A DNA stretch of 64,000 nucleotides from Nonomuraea sp. SYSU D8015 (lineage in GTDB: Bacteria; Actinomycetota; Actinomycetes; Streptosporangiales; Streptosporangiaceae), in NCBI RefSeq assembly GCF_008065375.1, contig NZ_VJYI01000001.1, positions 992,001-1,056,000 of the forward strand, in the 5' to 3' direction. Positions 1 to 8,534 of the stretch are shown in pieces; the stretch's first letter is position 1; every line of letters begins with the position of its first letter. The notes beneath the pieces were generated by a model, which saw only the letters and a program-made list of their open reading frames with translations, was not told the origin of the DNA and did no database searches. Both the position numbers and the translations under genes were made by a program.

Positions 1-25
1 CGCTGATTTCCCTTTTGGAGCTGAT

Positions 26-1441
26 ATGGATCCCTTCTCCTCCGCCGTCGATCTCGCCACGGCCGTACGCAAGCGCGACCTGAGCCCCGTCGAGATCGTG
101 GACACGTACCTGGACCGGATCGATCGCTATGACCCTTCCCTGACCTGCTTCACCTGGCGTGATGACGACGAGGTGCGCGCCGCCGCCAGGCGGGCCGAGC
201 AGGCCGTCGCCGACGGCGAGGACCTGCCGCCGTTCCACGGAGTGCCCATTCCGATCAAGGAGCTGACCGACGTGGCAGGCCAGCCGGCCACCTACGGCTC
301 CCTGGGTGTGCACGACCGGCCCAGGCCGGAGAGCGAACCCGTCGTCACGCGCTTCCTGGACGCCGGATTCCTGCTCATGGGCCGCACGAACAGCCCCGAG
401 ATGGGCGTGTTGTCCACCACCGACAACCGCCGCTTCGGCAGCACCCGCAACCCCTGGGACCTCGCCCACAGCCCCGGCGGGTCCAGCGGCGGCGCGGCGG
501 CCGCGGTGGCCGCCGGGCTGAGCCCCGTGGCGCACGCCAACGACGGCGGCGGCTCGATCCGCATGCCGTCCTCCAGCTGCGGCCTGGTAGGGCTCAAACC
601 CAGCAGGGGACGGGTCCCGCAGCAGGTGGCGGCCTGGGAGCACGCCACCGTCGAAGGGGCGATCACCCGCTACACGCGGGATGCCGCCGCGCTGCTCGAC
701 GTCATGTCCGTACCGGACCGGCTGGCCTGGTACCAGGCGCCCGCCCCGGAACGCCCCTTCGCCGAGGAAGTGGGGCGCGACAGCGGGCGGTTGCGCATCG
801 GCCTGCTCACCCAGGCGCCCACCGGCATGCCGGTGGACCCCCTCTGCGTCGAGGCGGCCGAGCGGGCGGCGCGGCTCCTGGAGTCACTCGGCCACGAGGT
901 CTTCCCCGCATCTCCGCGGTTCTTCAGCGAGGAGGCGATCATGGGGTACGCGCAGACGGTTCTGGACGCCGCCCTGTGGGCCATGCCCTACGATCAGCCG
1001 GAACTCGCCGAACCACACCTGCGCCGCCGGATGGCACGCGCGAGGACCAGGCACTCCGGCGAGTACGTACGGGCCGCGTGCCGCCTGCAGCTGGAATCCC
1101 GCGCCGTCGTCGCCCAGTGGGGCGGCGATTTCGACGTCCTGCTCACCCCCACCATGGCCTGCCTCCCGCCGCTCGTCGACGCCGTGCTCCAGGAGGCCAA
1201 CGACAACCCCGACGGGCTGCGGGTCACGGAGACTCAGATGATCTCGTTCACCGCGGTCTGCAACATCACCGGCCTGCCGGCGATCAGCCTGCCCCTGCAC
1301 GCCTCGCCCACGGGTCTCCCGATCGGCGTCCAGCTCGTGGGCGGCCCGTGGGACGAGGCCGTGCTCATCCGCCTGGCCTCCGCCCTGGAGGCAGTGGACC
1401 GATGGCCCCTGCGCCGCCCCTCGGGCTTCATGGCGGACTGA
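26..1441 (+). CDS. Amidase signature (AS) family amidase
   Basis: The 471-residue protein is a full-length amidase signature hydrolase, which breaks an amide bond through a Ser-cisSer-Lys triad. Visible parts are K78 in PIPIKEL, the GGSSGG loop at 151-156 and the nucleophile serine in DGGGSIR near 177. There is no signal peptide, so it should be cytoplasmic. The ATG sits 5 bases after TTTTGGAG, which fixes the start. It faces the end of the convergent aromatic operon at 1473, only 31 bases away, and could supply an amide-derived substrate to it; that link is inference. The substrate cannot be read from the sequence; AS members include indoleacetamide, nicotinamide and aryl-amide hydrolases. 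Confidence 0.9.
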   Translation: MDPFSSAVDLATAVRKRDLSPVEIVDTYLDRIDRYDPSLTCFTWRDDDEVRAAARRAEQAVADGEDLPPFHGVPIPIKELTDVAGQPATYGSLGVHDRPRPESEPVVTRFLDAGFLLMGRTNSPEMGVLSTTDNRRFGSTRNPWDLAHSPGGSSGGAAAAVAAGLSPVAHANDGGGSIRMPSSSCGLVGLKPSRGRVPQQVAAWEHATVEGAITRYTRDAAALLDVMSVPDRLAWYQAPAPERPFAEEVGRDSGRLRIGLLTQAPTGMPVDPLCVEAAERAARLLESLGHEVFPASPRFFSEEAIMGYAQTVLDAALWAMPYDQPELAEPHLRRRMARARTRHSGEYVRAACRLQLESRAVVAQWGGDFDVLLTPTMACLPPLVDAVLQEANDNPDGLRVTETQMISFTAVCNITGLPAISLPLHASPTGLPIGVQLVGGPWDEAVLIRLASALEAVDRWPLRRPSGFMAD

Positions 1442-1472
1442 CCGCGAACTGAGGTCCCGTCGTGGGTGCGCG

Positions 1473-2408
1473 TCAGGGACGGGTGCGGGGGCGAGGGCGG
1501 GCGGTGGGGATCGGCAGCGGGTCCACGCCGGGGACGACGGTGTTGGAGACGACGCCGATGCCCTCGACGGTGAGGGTCACCGTGTCGCCGGGCTTGAGCG
1601 GGGGCGGGTCCTGGGCGCCGGTGCGCCCCCACAGTTCGGCCAGGCAGCCGCCGTTGCCGCAGGTGCCGGAGCCCAGCACGTCACCGGTCCGGACCCAGGC
1701 GCCGCGGGAGGCGTAGGCGACCAGGTCCTCGAACGGCCAGGCCATGTTGGACAGCAGGTCGCGGCCGACGACCTCGCCGTTGACCTCGGCGGTGAGTGCC
1801 AGGCGCAGGAAGCCGTCGGCGTCGCGGTACGGCTCCAGCTCGTCGGCGGTGACCAGCCACGGGCCGAGCGTGGTGGCGGCGTCCTTGCCCTTGCACGGGC
1901 CGAGCCCGACCTGCATCTCGCGGGACTGCAGGTCGCGGGCCGACCAGTCGTTGAAGACGGTGTAGCCGTAGATGTGGTCGCGGGCCTGCTCGGGCGCTAG
2001 GTCCCGGCCCGGGCGGCCGATGACGGCGGCGACCTCCAGCTCGAAGTCGAGGACGTGGCAGCCGGGCGGCATCGGCACGTCGTCGTGCGCGCCGATCATC
2101 GCGTACGGGTTGGAGAAATAGAAGGTCGGCGCGTCGTACCAGGCGTCGGGGACACCGGTGGCACCGCTGACGCTCCGCCGCACGCCCTCGACGTGCTCTT
2201 CGAAGGCGACGAAGTCGCGGACCGCGGGCGGCTCGATCGGCGGCAGCAGCCGGACCTCGGCCAGGGGCACGGCCGCACCGGTCGCGGGGACGCCGGCGGA
2301 GCCGAGCACGTCGAGCAGATCGGTGCCCGGGGGAAAGGGCAGGATCGACTCGCCGCTCACGAGGCCGCAGCGGCGCGTGCCCTGGTGAAGGCAGGTGGCC
2401 AGGCGCAT
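1473..2408 (-). CDS. Fumarylacetoacetate hydrolase (FAH) family protein, 311 aa
   Basis: This is an FAH-fold metal hydrolase that cleaves C-C bonds in 1,3-diketo or 2-oxo-alkenoic acids. The metal-ligand pattern is clear: LDFELEVAAVIG with E123 and E125, then FNDWSARDLQ with D154, followed by a conserved GPCKGKD loop. It is the last gene of the minus-strand aromatic operon. The ATG lies 5 bases after GGGAG and 12 bases beyond the stop of the extradiol dioxygenase gene. Its most likely role is hydrolysis of the ring-opened product. A second FAH paralogue at the front of the operon suggests consecutive isomerase and hydrolase steps; which gene does which is not visible. Confidence 0.88.
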   Translation of the reverse strand: MRLATCLHQGTRRCGLVSGESILPFPPGTDLLDVLGSAGVPATGAAVPLAEVRLLPPIEPPAVRDFVAFEEHVEGVRRSVSGATGVPDAWYDAPTFYFSNPYAMIGAHDDVPMPPGCHVLDFELEVAAVIGRPGRDLAPEQARDHIYGYTVFNDWSARDLQSREMQVGLGPCKGKDAATTLGPWLVTADELEPYRDADGFLRLALTAEVNGEVVGRDLLSNMAWPFEDLVAYASRGAWVRTGDVLGSGTCGNGGCLAELWGRTGAQDPPPLKPGDTVTLTVEGIGVVSNTVVPGVDPLPIPTARPRPRTRP

Positions 2409-2420
2409 GGTGGCTCCCGA

Positions 2421-3353
2421 TCAGACCGGCGGGGCGACGAACAGGCCGCGGTCGACGTCGTTGAAGGACTCCTTGGCGACGAGCTCGTTCATGGGGTTGG
2501 CGGTGCCCCACTGGTCGGTGACCTCGGGCTGGGAGAAGTCGTGGACGTGCGGGTGCCAGGCGTCCTCGTCCAGCTCCTCCAGCTCGGTGGTGTACTCGAC
2601 GGTGTTGCCGTGCGGGTCGAGGAAGTAGGAGAAGGTGTTGTCGCCGGCCAGGTGGCGTCCCGGGCCCCAGATCATGCGGACCCCGGCGCGGAGCAGGCGG
2701 CCCGTGCCGTACATGTACTCGTCGAGTCCACGAAGCTCGAAGCTGATGTGGTGCAGGCTGGCGTGCGGGCCGCGGGCGATGGCCATGCTGTGGTGCTGGG
2801 GGTTGCAGCGCATGAAGTGCATGACCTCGCCCATGCGCGGGTGGGCGAGGGTGTCGGACAGGGCGAAGCCGAGGTGGGTCTCGTACCAGGTGCGGGTGAC
2901 GTCGATGTCCGGGGAGTTGAGCACCACGTGGGAGAGCCGCACGGGCACCGACTCCTTGGGCTCCAGCCTGCGGTGCCGCCTGACCGCGACGTCGGCGGAG
3001 ACCTCGACGGTGCGGCCGTCGACGTCGAAGAAGCGGAAGCCGTAGCCGCCGCCGGGCGTGTCGAGCTTGCCGGGCTCGCTGACCAGCCGCACCTCGGCGG
3101 CGCGCAGCTGTTCCGCCAGCGCGTCGACGTCGTCTTCTGAGGCGGCGCCGAAGGAGATCAGGTCGAGCCGCTTCTCGCCGGCCTTGCGCAGGCGGATGAC
3201 GTACTGCTCGGGCGAGCCCTCGGCGGCCAGGAACGAGATGCCGGTGTCGCCGGCGACCTCGGTCAGGCCCCAGACGCCGGAGTAGAAGTCGCGTTGCTTG
3301 TCGTAGTCGGGCACGGCCAGATCGACGTGCCGCAGATGCGTGATCAGTCTCAT
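2421..3353 (-). CDS. Extradiol ring-cleavage dioxygenase (VOC fold), 310 aa
   Basis: Two tandem VOC modules (about 1-135 and 140-290) match the type I extradiol dioxygenase layout, in which the C-terminal module binds Fe(II). Candidate iron ligands are His in RLSHVVLNS, His in ASLHHISFE and Glu in NTVEYTTE. The gene would insert O2 into a catechol-like ring adjacent to the hydroxyls. The start ATG overlaps the stop of the upstream amidohydrolase by 4 bases (ATGA), so the two are translationally coupled. Length is normal for 2,3-dihydroxybiphenyl or catechol 2,3-dioxygenases. The substrate is unknown, but neighbours (flavin hydroxylase, decarboxylase-like amidohydrolase, two FAH hydrolases) fit a meta-cleavage route. 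Confidence 0.87.
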   Translation of the reverse strand: MRLITHLRHVDLAVPDYDKQRDFYSGVWGLTEVAGDTGISFLAAEGSPEQYVIRLRKAGEKRLDLISFGAASEDDVDALAEQLRAAEVRLVSEPGKLDTPGGGYGFRFFDVDGRTVEVSADVAVRRHRRLEPKESVPVRLSHVVLNSPDIDVTRTWYETHLGFALSDTLAHPRMGEVMHFMRCNPQHHSMAIARGPHASLHHISFELRGLDEYMYGTGRLLRAGVRMIWGPGRHLAGDNTFSYFLDPHGNTVEYTTELEELDEDAWHPHVHDFSQPEVTDQWGTANPMNELVAKESFNDVDRGLFVAPPV

Positions 3354-4348
3354 CGATGGTCCTTCAGATCGAACAGGCGGACGGCGTTGCCGCCGCGGAT
3401 CGCGTCACAGAGGTCGGGGGGCAGGCCGCTCGCGCGGAGGGCCGCCAGCGGGTCGGGGTCGCCCATGTCGAAGGGGAAGTCGGAGCCGAGCAGCACCCGC
3501 TCCCGCCCGGCGACCCCGGCGAGCGTGCGCAGCGCGGACGGGTCGTGCACGAGGGAGTCGAAGTGCAGCTCGCGCAGGTAGCTGCTGGGCTCGCGGGCGC
3601 AGCCGCGGGCGTCGGGCCGCGTCCGCCAGCCGTGGTCGGCCCGGCCCAGGTAGTACGGCAGGTAGCCGCCGCCGTGCGCGGCCAGCAGCCTCAGCCCAGG
3701 ATGCCGGTCGAGCACGCCGGAGAAGATCAGATGGGAGAGGGCGACGGCGTTCTCGACGGGCTGGCCGACGATGTTGGACAGGTACCAGCGGTCGAGCCGC
3801 TCGTCGAGCGTGCAGCCGAACGGGTGGAGGAAGACCACCGCCCCGCTCTCGGCGGCGCTCGCCCAGAAAGGCTCGTAGGCGGGGTCGGACAGGTCGCGGC
3901 CGGGGGCGTGCGAGGAAATCTCCACGCCCTTCAGCCCCAGGCCGAGCGCGTGCTCCAGGGCCTCCATCAGGAGGGAGGGGTGCTGGAGCGGGGCCAGGCC
4001 GAGGCCGTACAGGCGGCCGGGGGCCTGGGCCACGTGCTCGGCCACGCCCTCGGCGGCCAGGCGGCAGATCCGCCCGGCCAGGCCGGGATCGGCCCAGTAG
4101 TGGTAGTGGTTCGGGGACGGGGAGACGATCTGCACGTCCACGCCGGCGGCGTCCATGGCGGCGAGCCGGTCGGGGACGCGGGTCAGCAGGCCGATCCGCT
4201 CGCCGATCATCCGGCCGGAGACGGCCAGCGCGTCGGGGCCGTTGCGCCGGGCGTCCAGCTCGCGGTGCGCGGCCAGTCCGGGATGGCCCTGGACGGCCTG
4301 CTCGATCTCGGGCAGCAGCACGTGCGCGTGCACGTCGACGGTGATCAC
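3350..4348 (-). CDS. Amidohydrolase 2 (ACMSD-like) family protein, 332 aa
   Basis: A TIM-barrel metal-dependent hydrolase/decarboxylase of the amidohydrolase-2 family. It opens with VDVHAH (H7, H9), carries a further His in VFLHPFG and ends with the metal-binding Asp in GSDFPFDMGDP. Related enzymes decarboxylate 2-amino-3-carboxymuconate semialdehyde or hydroxybenzoates. The frame stays open 315 bases further upstream, but that stretch lies over the flavin monooxygenase gene. The GTG at 4348 overlaps the monooxygenase stop as GTGA and places the HxH motif at the usual N-terminus, so I chose it. The 3' end overlaps the dioxygenase start by 4 bases. In this operon it could remove a carboxyl group before or after ring cleavage. 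Confidence 0.87.
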   Translation of the reverse strand: MITVDVHAHVLLPEIEQAVQGHPGLAAHRELDARRNGPDALAVSGRMIGERIGLLTRVPDRLAAMDAAGVDVQIVSPSPNHYHYWADPGLAGRICRLAAEGVAEHVAQAPGRLYGLGLAPLQHPSLLMEALEHALGLGLKGVEISSHAPGRDLSDPAYEPFWASAAESGAVVFLHPFGCTLDERLDRWYLSNIVGQPVENAVALSHLIFSGVLDRHPGLRLLAAHGGGYLPYYLGRADHGWRTRPDARGCAREPSSYLRELHFDSLVHDPSALRTLAGVAGRERVLLGSDFPFDMGDPDPLAALRASGLPPDLCDAIRGGNAVRLFDLKDHR

Positions 4349-5457
4349 GGGCGTTCGGTCACCATCGCGGCGATGCGGCCCATCAGCCCCGGGACGTCGG
4401 CGTCCCTGGCGTGCTCCAGTTGCCAGCGGGCCAGCTGCAGGGACGCCTCGACCACCGCCTTGACGCGCGCGTGGCGTCGGTCCATGAAGGCGTCGAACAG
4501 CTCCTGGTCCAGCCGGTCGGCGGCGAGCAGCAGCTCGGCCAGGACGGCCGCGTCCTCCAGGCACTGGGCGGCGCCCTGGGCGAGCGTGGGCGGGCAGGCG
4601 TGCGCGGCGTCGCCGATCAGGACGACCCGTCCGCGGTTCCACGGGCGGTCCACCAGCAGCCACTCGAACCAGGTGTAGTTGATGCGGTCCGGGTCGGTGA
4701 TACCGGCGCTGATCTCCGCCCAGACGCCGCCGTAGCCCTCGGCGAGCGCCCGCATGTGGGCGACCTTGTCGCCGACCGCCTCGCGGGGCCTGGCCCTCTC
4801 CACCAGGTACGCGTACATGGTGTCCGGGCCGGTCGGGCAGTAACCGCCGATGAAGCAGGGGCCGCCGTAGGTCAGGTCGGTGCGCTCGACCTCCTTGGGG
4901 CGACGGGTGTGGATGCGCCAGATGCCCATGCCGTTCGGCTCGGGGGCGACGTCGATGCCGAGCAGGCCGCGCACCTTGGACCGGATGCCGTCGGCGCCCA
5001 CGACCAGGTCATAGACGCGCTCGGTGCCGTCGGACAGCCGCACCCTGCCGGTTTCCGCGACCGCGTCCACCGTCGTCCCGTACATGGTCGTGGCGCCGGC
5101 GTCGCGCACGGCGTCGGCCAGGACGGCGGCCAGTTCCGGGCGGTTCATGCCGAGGGTCGCCGGCAGGTCGGGGCCGCCGGTGCGGGCGTCGGGGATCTCC
5201 GCGAGCAGCGTCCCGTCGGGGGCGCGCAGCCCGAGCGAGTCGAACGCGAAGCCCGCGGCGCTGACCCGCTCCCACACGCCGAGGTCGCGCAGCACCCGCA
5301 GCGCGTTGCCCTGCAGGGTGATGCCGGAGCCGAGCGTGGTGATCTCCGGTTTGATCTCGGCGAGCTCCACGGTGACGCCGGCGCGGGCGAGCAGGATAGC
5401 CAGGGCCGAGCCGGCGGTGCCGGCCCCGACGACGAGGACGTTGCTTACTGCTGGCAT
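4345..5457 (-). CDS. FAD-dependent aromatic monooxygenase, 370 aa
   Basis: A class A flavoprotein hydroxylase of the salicylate/6-hydroxynicotinate hydroxylase type. The N-terminal dinucleotide fold reads VVGAGTAGSA (from residue 9), a DG motif occurs as VVGADGIRS, and the FAD ribityl site is VVLIGDAAHACPP. It would use NAD(P)H and O2 to hydroxylate an aromatic acid, making the diol needed by the dioxygenase two genes downstream. The ATG at 5457 puts the GxGxxG motif at the correct distance; the longer open frame upstream overlaps the cyclase gene and is not coding. It starts 7 bases after the cyclase stop and overlaps the amidohydrolase start by 4 bases. Confidence 0.9.
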   Translation of the reverse strand: MPAVSNVLVVGAGTAGSALAILLARAGVTVELAEIKPEITTLGSGITLQGNALRVLRDLGVWERVSAAGFAFDSLGLRAPDGTLLAEIPDARTGGPDLPATLGMNRPELAAVLADAVRDAGATTMYGTTVDAVAETGRVRLSDGTERVYDLVVGADGIRSKVRGLLGIDVAPEPNGMGIWRIHTRRPKEVERTDLTYGGPCFIGGYCPTGPDTMYAYLVERARPREAVGDKVAHMRALAEGYGGVWAEISAGITDPDRINYTWFEWLLVDRPWNRGRVVLIGDAAHACPPTLAQGAAQCLEDAAVLAELLLAADRLDQELFDAFMDRRHARVKAVVEASLQLARWQLEHARDADVPGLMGRIAAMVTERP

Positions 5458-5464
5458 GGTCGTC

Positions 5465-6424
5465 TCACTTGAAGGCCAGGGGGTTGACGGGGGATCCGAC
5501 CGCGCCGGTGACGGGCAGCGGGGCGGCGGCCAGGAAGAACTCGTAGACGCCGTCGGCGGCGCAGTGCGCGGCGAGGGCGTCCAGGTCCCACATCTCGCCG
5601 ACGAGCAGGCCGATGTGCGGGATGGCGACCTGGTGCAGCGGCTGGAAGGCGCCGTCGAACTCGTTCGGGCGCACCTCGAAGCCCCACGTGTCGGTGGCGA
5701 CGGCGGCGATCTCGGTGCGGTGCAGCCAGCCGGCCGTGGTGAACGACAGGCCCGGCGCGGGGCCGCCCGCGTAGTCGCCCCACCCGTCGCGGCGGGCGCG
5801 GGTGAGCCGGCCGGTGCGCACGCACACGATGTCGCCGCGGCCGACGGCGACGCCGTGCGCCTCGGCCGTGGCGGCGAGGTGCTCTTCCGTGATCGCGAAT
5901 CCGTCCGGCAGCTCGCCGTCGTCGCCGTGGACGCGCCCCACGTCGAGCAGGACACCGCGGCTCGCGACGGGCGCGGCCAGATGCTCGATGCCGGTGACGA
6001 GGTCGCCCTCGCTGGTGACGACCTTGTCGGCGGGGCGGCCGTTCCACGCCCTGCCGTGGTCGAAGATGTGGCCCAGGCCGTCCCACTGGGTGGAGCACTG
6101 CAGCGGCATGGCGATCACGTCGTCCGCGCCGCCGAACCCGTGCGGGAAGCCCTGGTCGCCGTGGACGGCGTCCAGGCCGGTGTCGGTCATGGTGTGCACA
6201 GGATTGGTACGGCGGCGCCAGCCCTTCTGCGGGCCGTCGGCGTCGAAGCGCTGGGACAACGAGAACGACACGCCGAGCCGGACGAGGGCCGCGGCCTCTC
6301 GGCGTTTGGCCTCGTCGATGAAGTTGACGGTGCCCAGCACGTCGTTCTCGCCCCAGCGGCCCCAGTTCGAGCAGCGGGCGGCGGCCTCGGCGATGGCGCG
6401 CTCGGGGTCGGTGCGGTCCGCCAT
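5465..6424 (-). CDS. Cyclase/isatin-hydrolase-like (kynurenine formamidase superfamily) protein, 319 aa
   Basis: This belongs to the long-form cyclase family (about 310-320 residues), related to kynurenine formamidase and isatin hydrolase, which use a metal-bound His/Asp site for amide or lactone hydrolysis. The metal signature is CSTQWDGLGHIFDHG. The ATG at 6424 shares one base with the stop of the upstream FAH gene (TGATG). Its place between the FAH gene and the flavin monooxygenase in one overlapped operon implies a hydrolysis step in the same pathway, for example opening of an N-heterocycle, lactone or formamide. That substrate class is inference. Confidence 0.85.
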   Translation of the reverse strand: MADRTDPERAIAEAAARCSNWGRWGENDVLGTVNFIDEAKRREAAALVRLGVSFSLSQRFDADGPQKGWRRRTNPVHTMTDTGLDAVHGDQGFPHGFGGADDVIAMPLQCSTQWDGLGHIFDHGRAWNGRPADKVVTSEGDLVTGIEHLAAPVASRGVLLDVGRVHGDDGELPDGFAITEEHLAATAEAHGVAVGRGDIVCVRTGRLTRARRDGWGDYAGGPAPGLSFTTAGWLHRTEIAAVATDTWGFEVRPNEFDGAFQPLHQVAIPHIGLLVGEMWDLDALAAHCAADGVYEFFLAAAPLPVTGAVGSPVNPLAFK

Positions 6425-7407
6425 CACGATTCCTCGGCCACGCAGCGGTTGCGCTGGACGCCCAGCCCGCTGATCGTGCCCTCCATCACGTCGCCCGGCC
6501 GCAGCAGCCGGCCCCAGTGCAGGCCGTTCCCGGCGGGGCTTCCGGTGAGCACCAGGTCTCCGGGCAGCAGCTCGACGGTCTGCGAGGCGTAGGAGACCAG
6601 CCGTGCCACGTCGAAGATCATGTCCTTGGTGGACTCGTCCTGCATGACGTCGCCGTTGAGCCGCAGCGTCACCCGCAGGTTGGACGGGTCGCCGGCGAAG
6701 GCCGACGGCACCAGGTACGGGCCCAGCGGGGTGAAGGTCGGGGCGCTCTTGGCACGCAGCCAGTCGGTGCCGATCTCCGGCATGTCGCGGCGGAACACCA
6801 GCTCGCGGGCGGTGATGTCGTTGGCGATGGTGTAGGCCGCCACGTGCGCCGGCGCCTGCTCCGGGGTCACCCGGAAGGCCGGCCGGCCGATCACCGCCGC
6901 CAGCTCCAGCTCCCAGTCCGGCTTGGCGCACCAGGCCGGGATCACCACGTCGTCGTACGGCCCGGTGACCGAGGACGGCAGCCCGACGAACATGTAGGGC
7001 TGGTCCTCGGCCGCGCGGCGGTCCATCATCGCCGCGACCTCGGCCCGCACCTGCTCTGCCGGGCGGCCGCCGGCGGGCTCGTGCGCCACGGCCAGGTCGA
7101 TCACGTGGGTGCGGTAGTTGGCCCCGGACTGCAGGATCTGCCGGGGCTCGACCGGGGCGTGCACGCGTAGCCGGGCCAGCGGCAGCCGCTCGCCCGACGT
7201 GGCCGCGGCGGCCTCGCCCAGCAGCGGCAGGACGTCGTCCCAGCGCTCCAGCAGCGCGCGCGTGGTCGGCTCGGGCAGGTCCAGCGCGGGAACGGAACGC
7301 AGGTCGAGAACCTGCTCGCCGGTGACGAGACCCGGGAAGGCCGGGCCGTCGCCGGTGGAGAACGTGCCGACCGCGAAAGGGCCGGCAGGGGGCGAAGATG
7401 TGTCCAC
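6424..7407 (-). CDS. Fumarylacetoacetate hydrolase family protein, first gene of the aromatic operon, 327 aa
   Basis: A second FAH-fold protein, with the metal-binding stretch WELELAAVIGRP and the Asp in ANDITARELV. It is only distantly like the FAH protein at the other end of the operon. I chose the GTG at 7407 because GGAGGA lies 7 bases before it and the protein then begins just ahead of the normal FAH N-terminal domain; the open frame further upstream runs through the promoter and the LysR gene. It heads a six-gene operon divergent from the LysR regulator and is probably under its control through the site at 7434-7448. Confidence 0.87.
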   Translation of the reverse strand: MDTSSPPAGPFAVGTFSTGDGPAFPGLVTGEQVLDLRSVPALDLPEPTTRALLERWDDVLPLLGEAAAATSGERLPLARLRVHAPVEPRQILQSGANYRTHVIDLAVAHEPAGGRPAEQVRAEVAAMMDRRAAEDQPYMFVGLPSSVTGPYDDVVIPAWCAKPDWELELAAVIGRPAFRVTPEQAPAHVAAYTIANDITARELVFRRDMPEIGTDWLRAKSAPTFTPLGPYLVPSAFAGDPSNLRVTLRLNGDVMQDESTKDMIFDVARLVSYASQTVELLPGDLVLTGSPAGNGLHWGRLLRPGDVMEGTISGLGVQRNRCVAEES

Positions 7408-7433
7408 GGTGTTTTCCTCCGGATGTGGTGCCC

Positions 7434-7448
7434 TTAACCTTGGGCTAA
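7434..7448. promoter_or_regulatory. LysR-type operator (T-N11-A palindrome)
   Basis: TTAACC-TTG-GGCTAA is an imperfect palindrome (5 of 6 arm bases pair) that contains the T-N11-A core typical of LysR boxes. It sits in the 109-base gap between the divergent LysR gene and the six-gene catabolic operon, 27 bases upstream of the operon's first start codon. Binding by the neighbouring LysR protein is inferred from position and form. Confidence 0.55.
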
Positions 7449-7516
7449 CAGAGCAGATCTGAGAAATTGATTTGCCGTATGGTCGGCATCCATCAGACGG
7501 ATAGGACAGGGCCCGC

Positions 7517-8458
7517 GTGAACCTCGCCAGCCTGGACCTCAACCTCCTCGTCGTGCTGCGCGCCCTGCTGGAGGAGCGCAACGTGACCCGCGCCGGGGCG
7601 CAGATCGGGCTCAGCCAGCCCGCCGCCAGCGCGGCGCTGGCCCGGCTCCGCCGCCACTTCTCCGACGAGCTGCTGGTGAGAAGGGGCAACCACTACGAGC
7701 TGACGCCGCTGGCCACCGCCCTGCGGGAACCGGCGGCCAACGCCTGCGCCATGCTGGAGCGGCTCTTCAGCAGCCGGCCCGACTTCCGCCCGGCCACCGA
7801 GCAGCACGACTTCACACTGCTCACCTCCGACTACGCCGTCGCGGTGTTCGGCGCCGAGCTCGCCCGCGCCCTGCACGCCGAGGCGCCCGGGGTCCGGCTG
7901 CACTTCCGGCACGTGCCGCCCGACATCGTGGAAACCGCCGACACGGTGCTCAGCAGCGTGGACGGGCTGCTGATGCCCCACGGTGTGATCAGCGGCTTCT
8001 CGACGGTGGAGCTGTACCGCGACGAGTGGGTCTGCCTGATCTCCGCCGACCACGCCGAGATCGGCGATCGGATCACCATGGACGACCTGGCCCGTCTGCC
8101 GTGGGCGGTCTACCAGCGGACCTTCGACGCGCCCGTCACCCGGCAGCTCAGCATGCTCGGCCTGGAGCCGTACGTGGACGTGTCCGTGCACAGCTTCCAG
8201 GCGCTGCCCGCCCTGGTGGCCGGCACGCGGCGGGTCGCGCTGATCCAGCGGCGGCTGGCCCACCTGCTGCACGGCCTCGCCCCGGTCCGCGTGCTGCCCT
8301 GCCCGTTCGAGGCGGTGCCCGTGCAGGAAGCCCTGTGGTGGCACCCCCTGCACACCCACGACGCCGCGCACACATGGCTCCGCGAGATGGCCGCCCGCGT
8401 GGCCGGTCGGCTGCCCGACCTCACCGACCTGCACCAGGCAGGAGGGAAAGACGGCTGA
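7517..8458 (+). CDS. LysR family transcriptional regulator, 313 aa
   Basis: A normal-length LysR regulator. The winged helix-turn-helix covers about residues 5-65, with the recognition region around GLSQPAASAALARLR. The effector-binding domain follows from about 95. The sequence around YAVAVFGAEL resembles the NodD/PcpR-like subgroup, whose members often sense aromatic acids. It starts at GTG and is transcribed away from the minus-strand FAH-cyclase-monooxygenase operon, the usual arrangement for an activator of the adjacent catabolic genes. The intergenic space holds a T-N11-A palindrome. Confidence 0.92.
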   Translation: MNLASLDLNLLVVLRALLEERNVTRAGAQIGLSQPAASAALARLRRHFSDELLVRRGNHYELTPLATALREPAANACAMLERLFSSRPDFRPATEQHDFTLLTSDYAVAVFGAELARALHAEAPGVRLHFRHVPPDIVETADTVLSSVDGLLMPHGVISGFSTVELYRDEWVCLISADHAEIGDRITMDDLARLPWAVYQRTFDAPVTRQLSMLGLEPYVDVSVHSFQALPALVAGTRRVALIQRRLAHLLHGLAPVRVLPCPFEAVPVQEALWWHPLHTHDAAHTWLREMAARVAGRLPDLTDLHQAGGKDG

Positions 8459-8480
8459 CGGACCGTGAGCGCTCCTCCTA

Positions 8481-8514
8481 CTCTCGGAGTACGCGTCCTC
8501 TCGGAGTACGCGTC
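8481..8514. repeat. Perfect 17-bp tandem repeat
   Basis: CTCTCGGAGTACGCGTC occurs twice in immediate succession (8481-8497 and 8498-8514) between the LysR stop and the start of the acyl-CoA-dehydrogenase-like pseudogene. Each copy contains ACTC-TCG-GAGT-like symmetry and an ACGCGT palindrome. It could be a regulatory site for the downstream gene or a small duplication left by the event that damaged it. Confidence 0.6.
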
Positions 8515-8534
8515 GGAACCCACGAGGAGCAGCG

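Noticed and set aside
1441..1490. CCCGTC...GACGGG as a terminator after the amidase gene.
   Set aside because: Only six paired bases with a 16-base loop; too weak to call.
4349..4663. An N-terminal extension of the amidohydrolase frame.
   Set aside because: It overlaps the monooxygenase C-terminus, has no similarity, and the HxH motif fits a start at 4348.
5458..5955. An N-terminal extension of the flavin monooxygenase frame upstream of 5457.
   Set aside because: It lies over the cyclase gene in another frame, and the GxGxxG motif must be close to the N-terminus.
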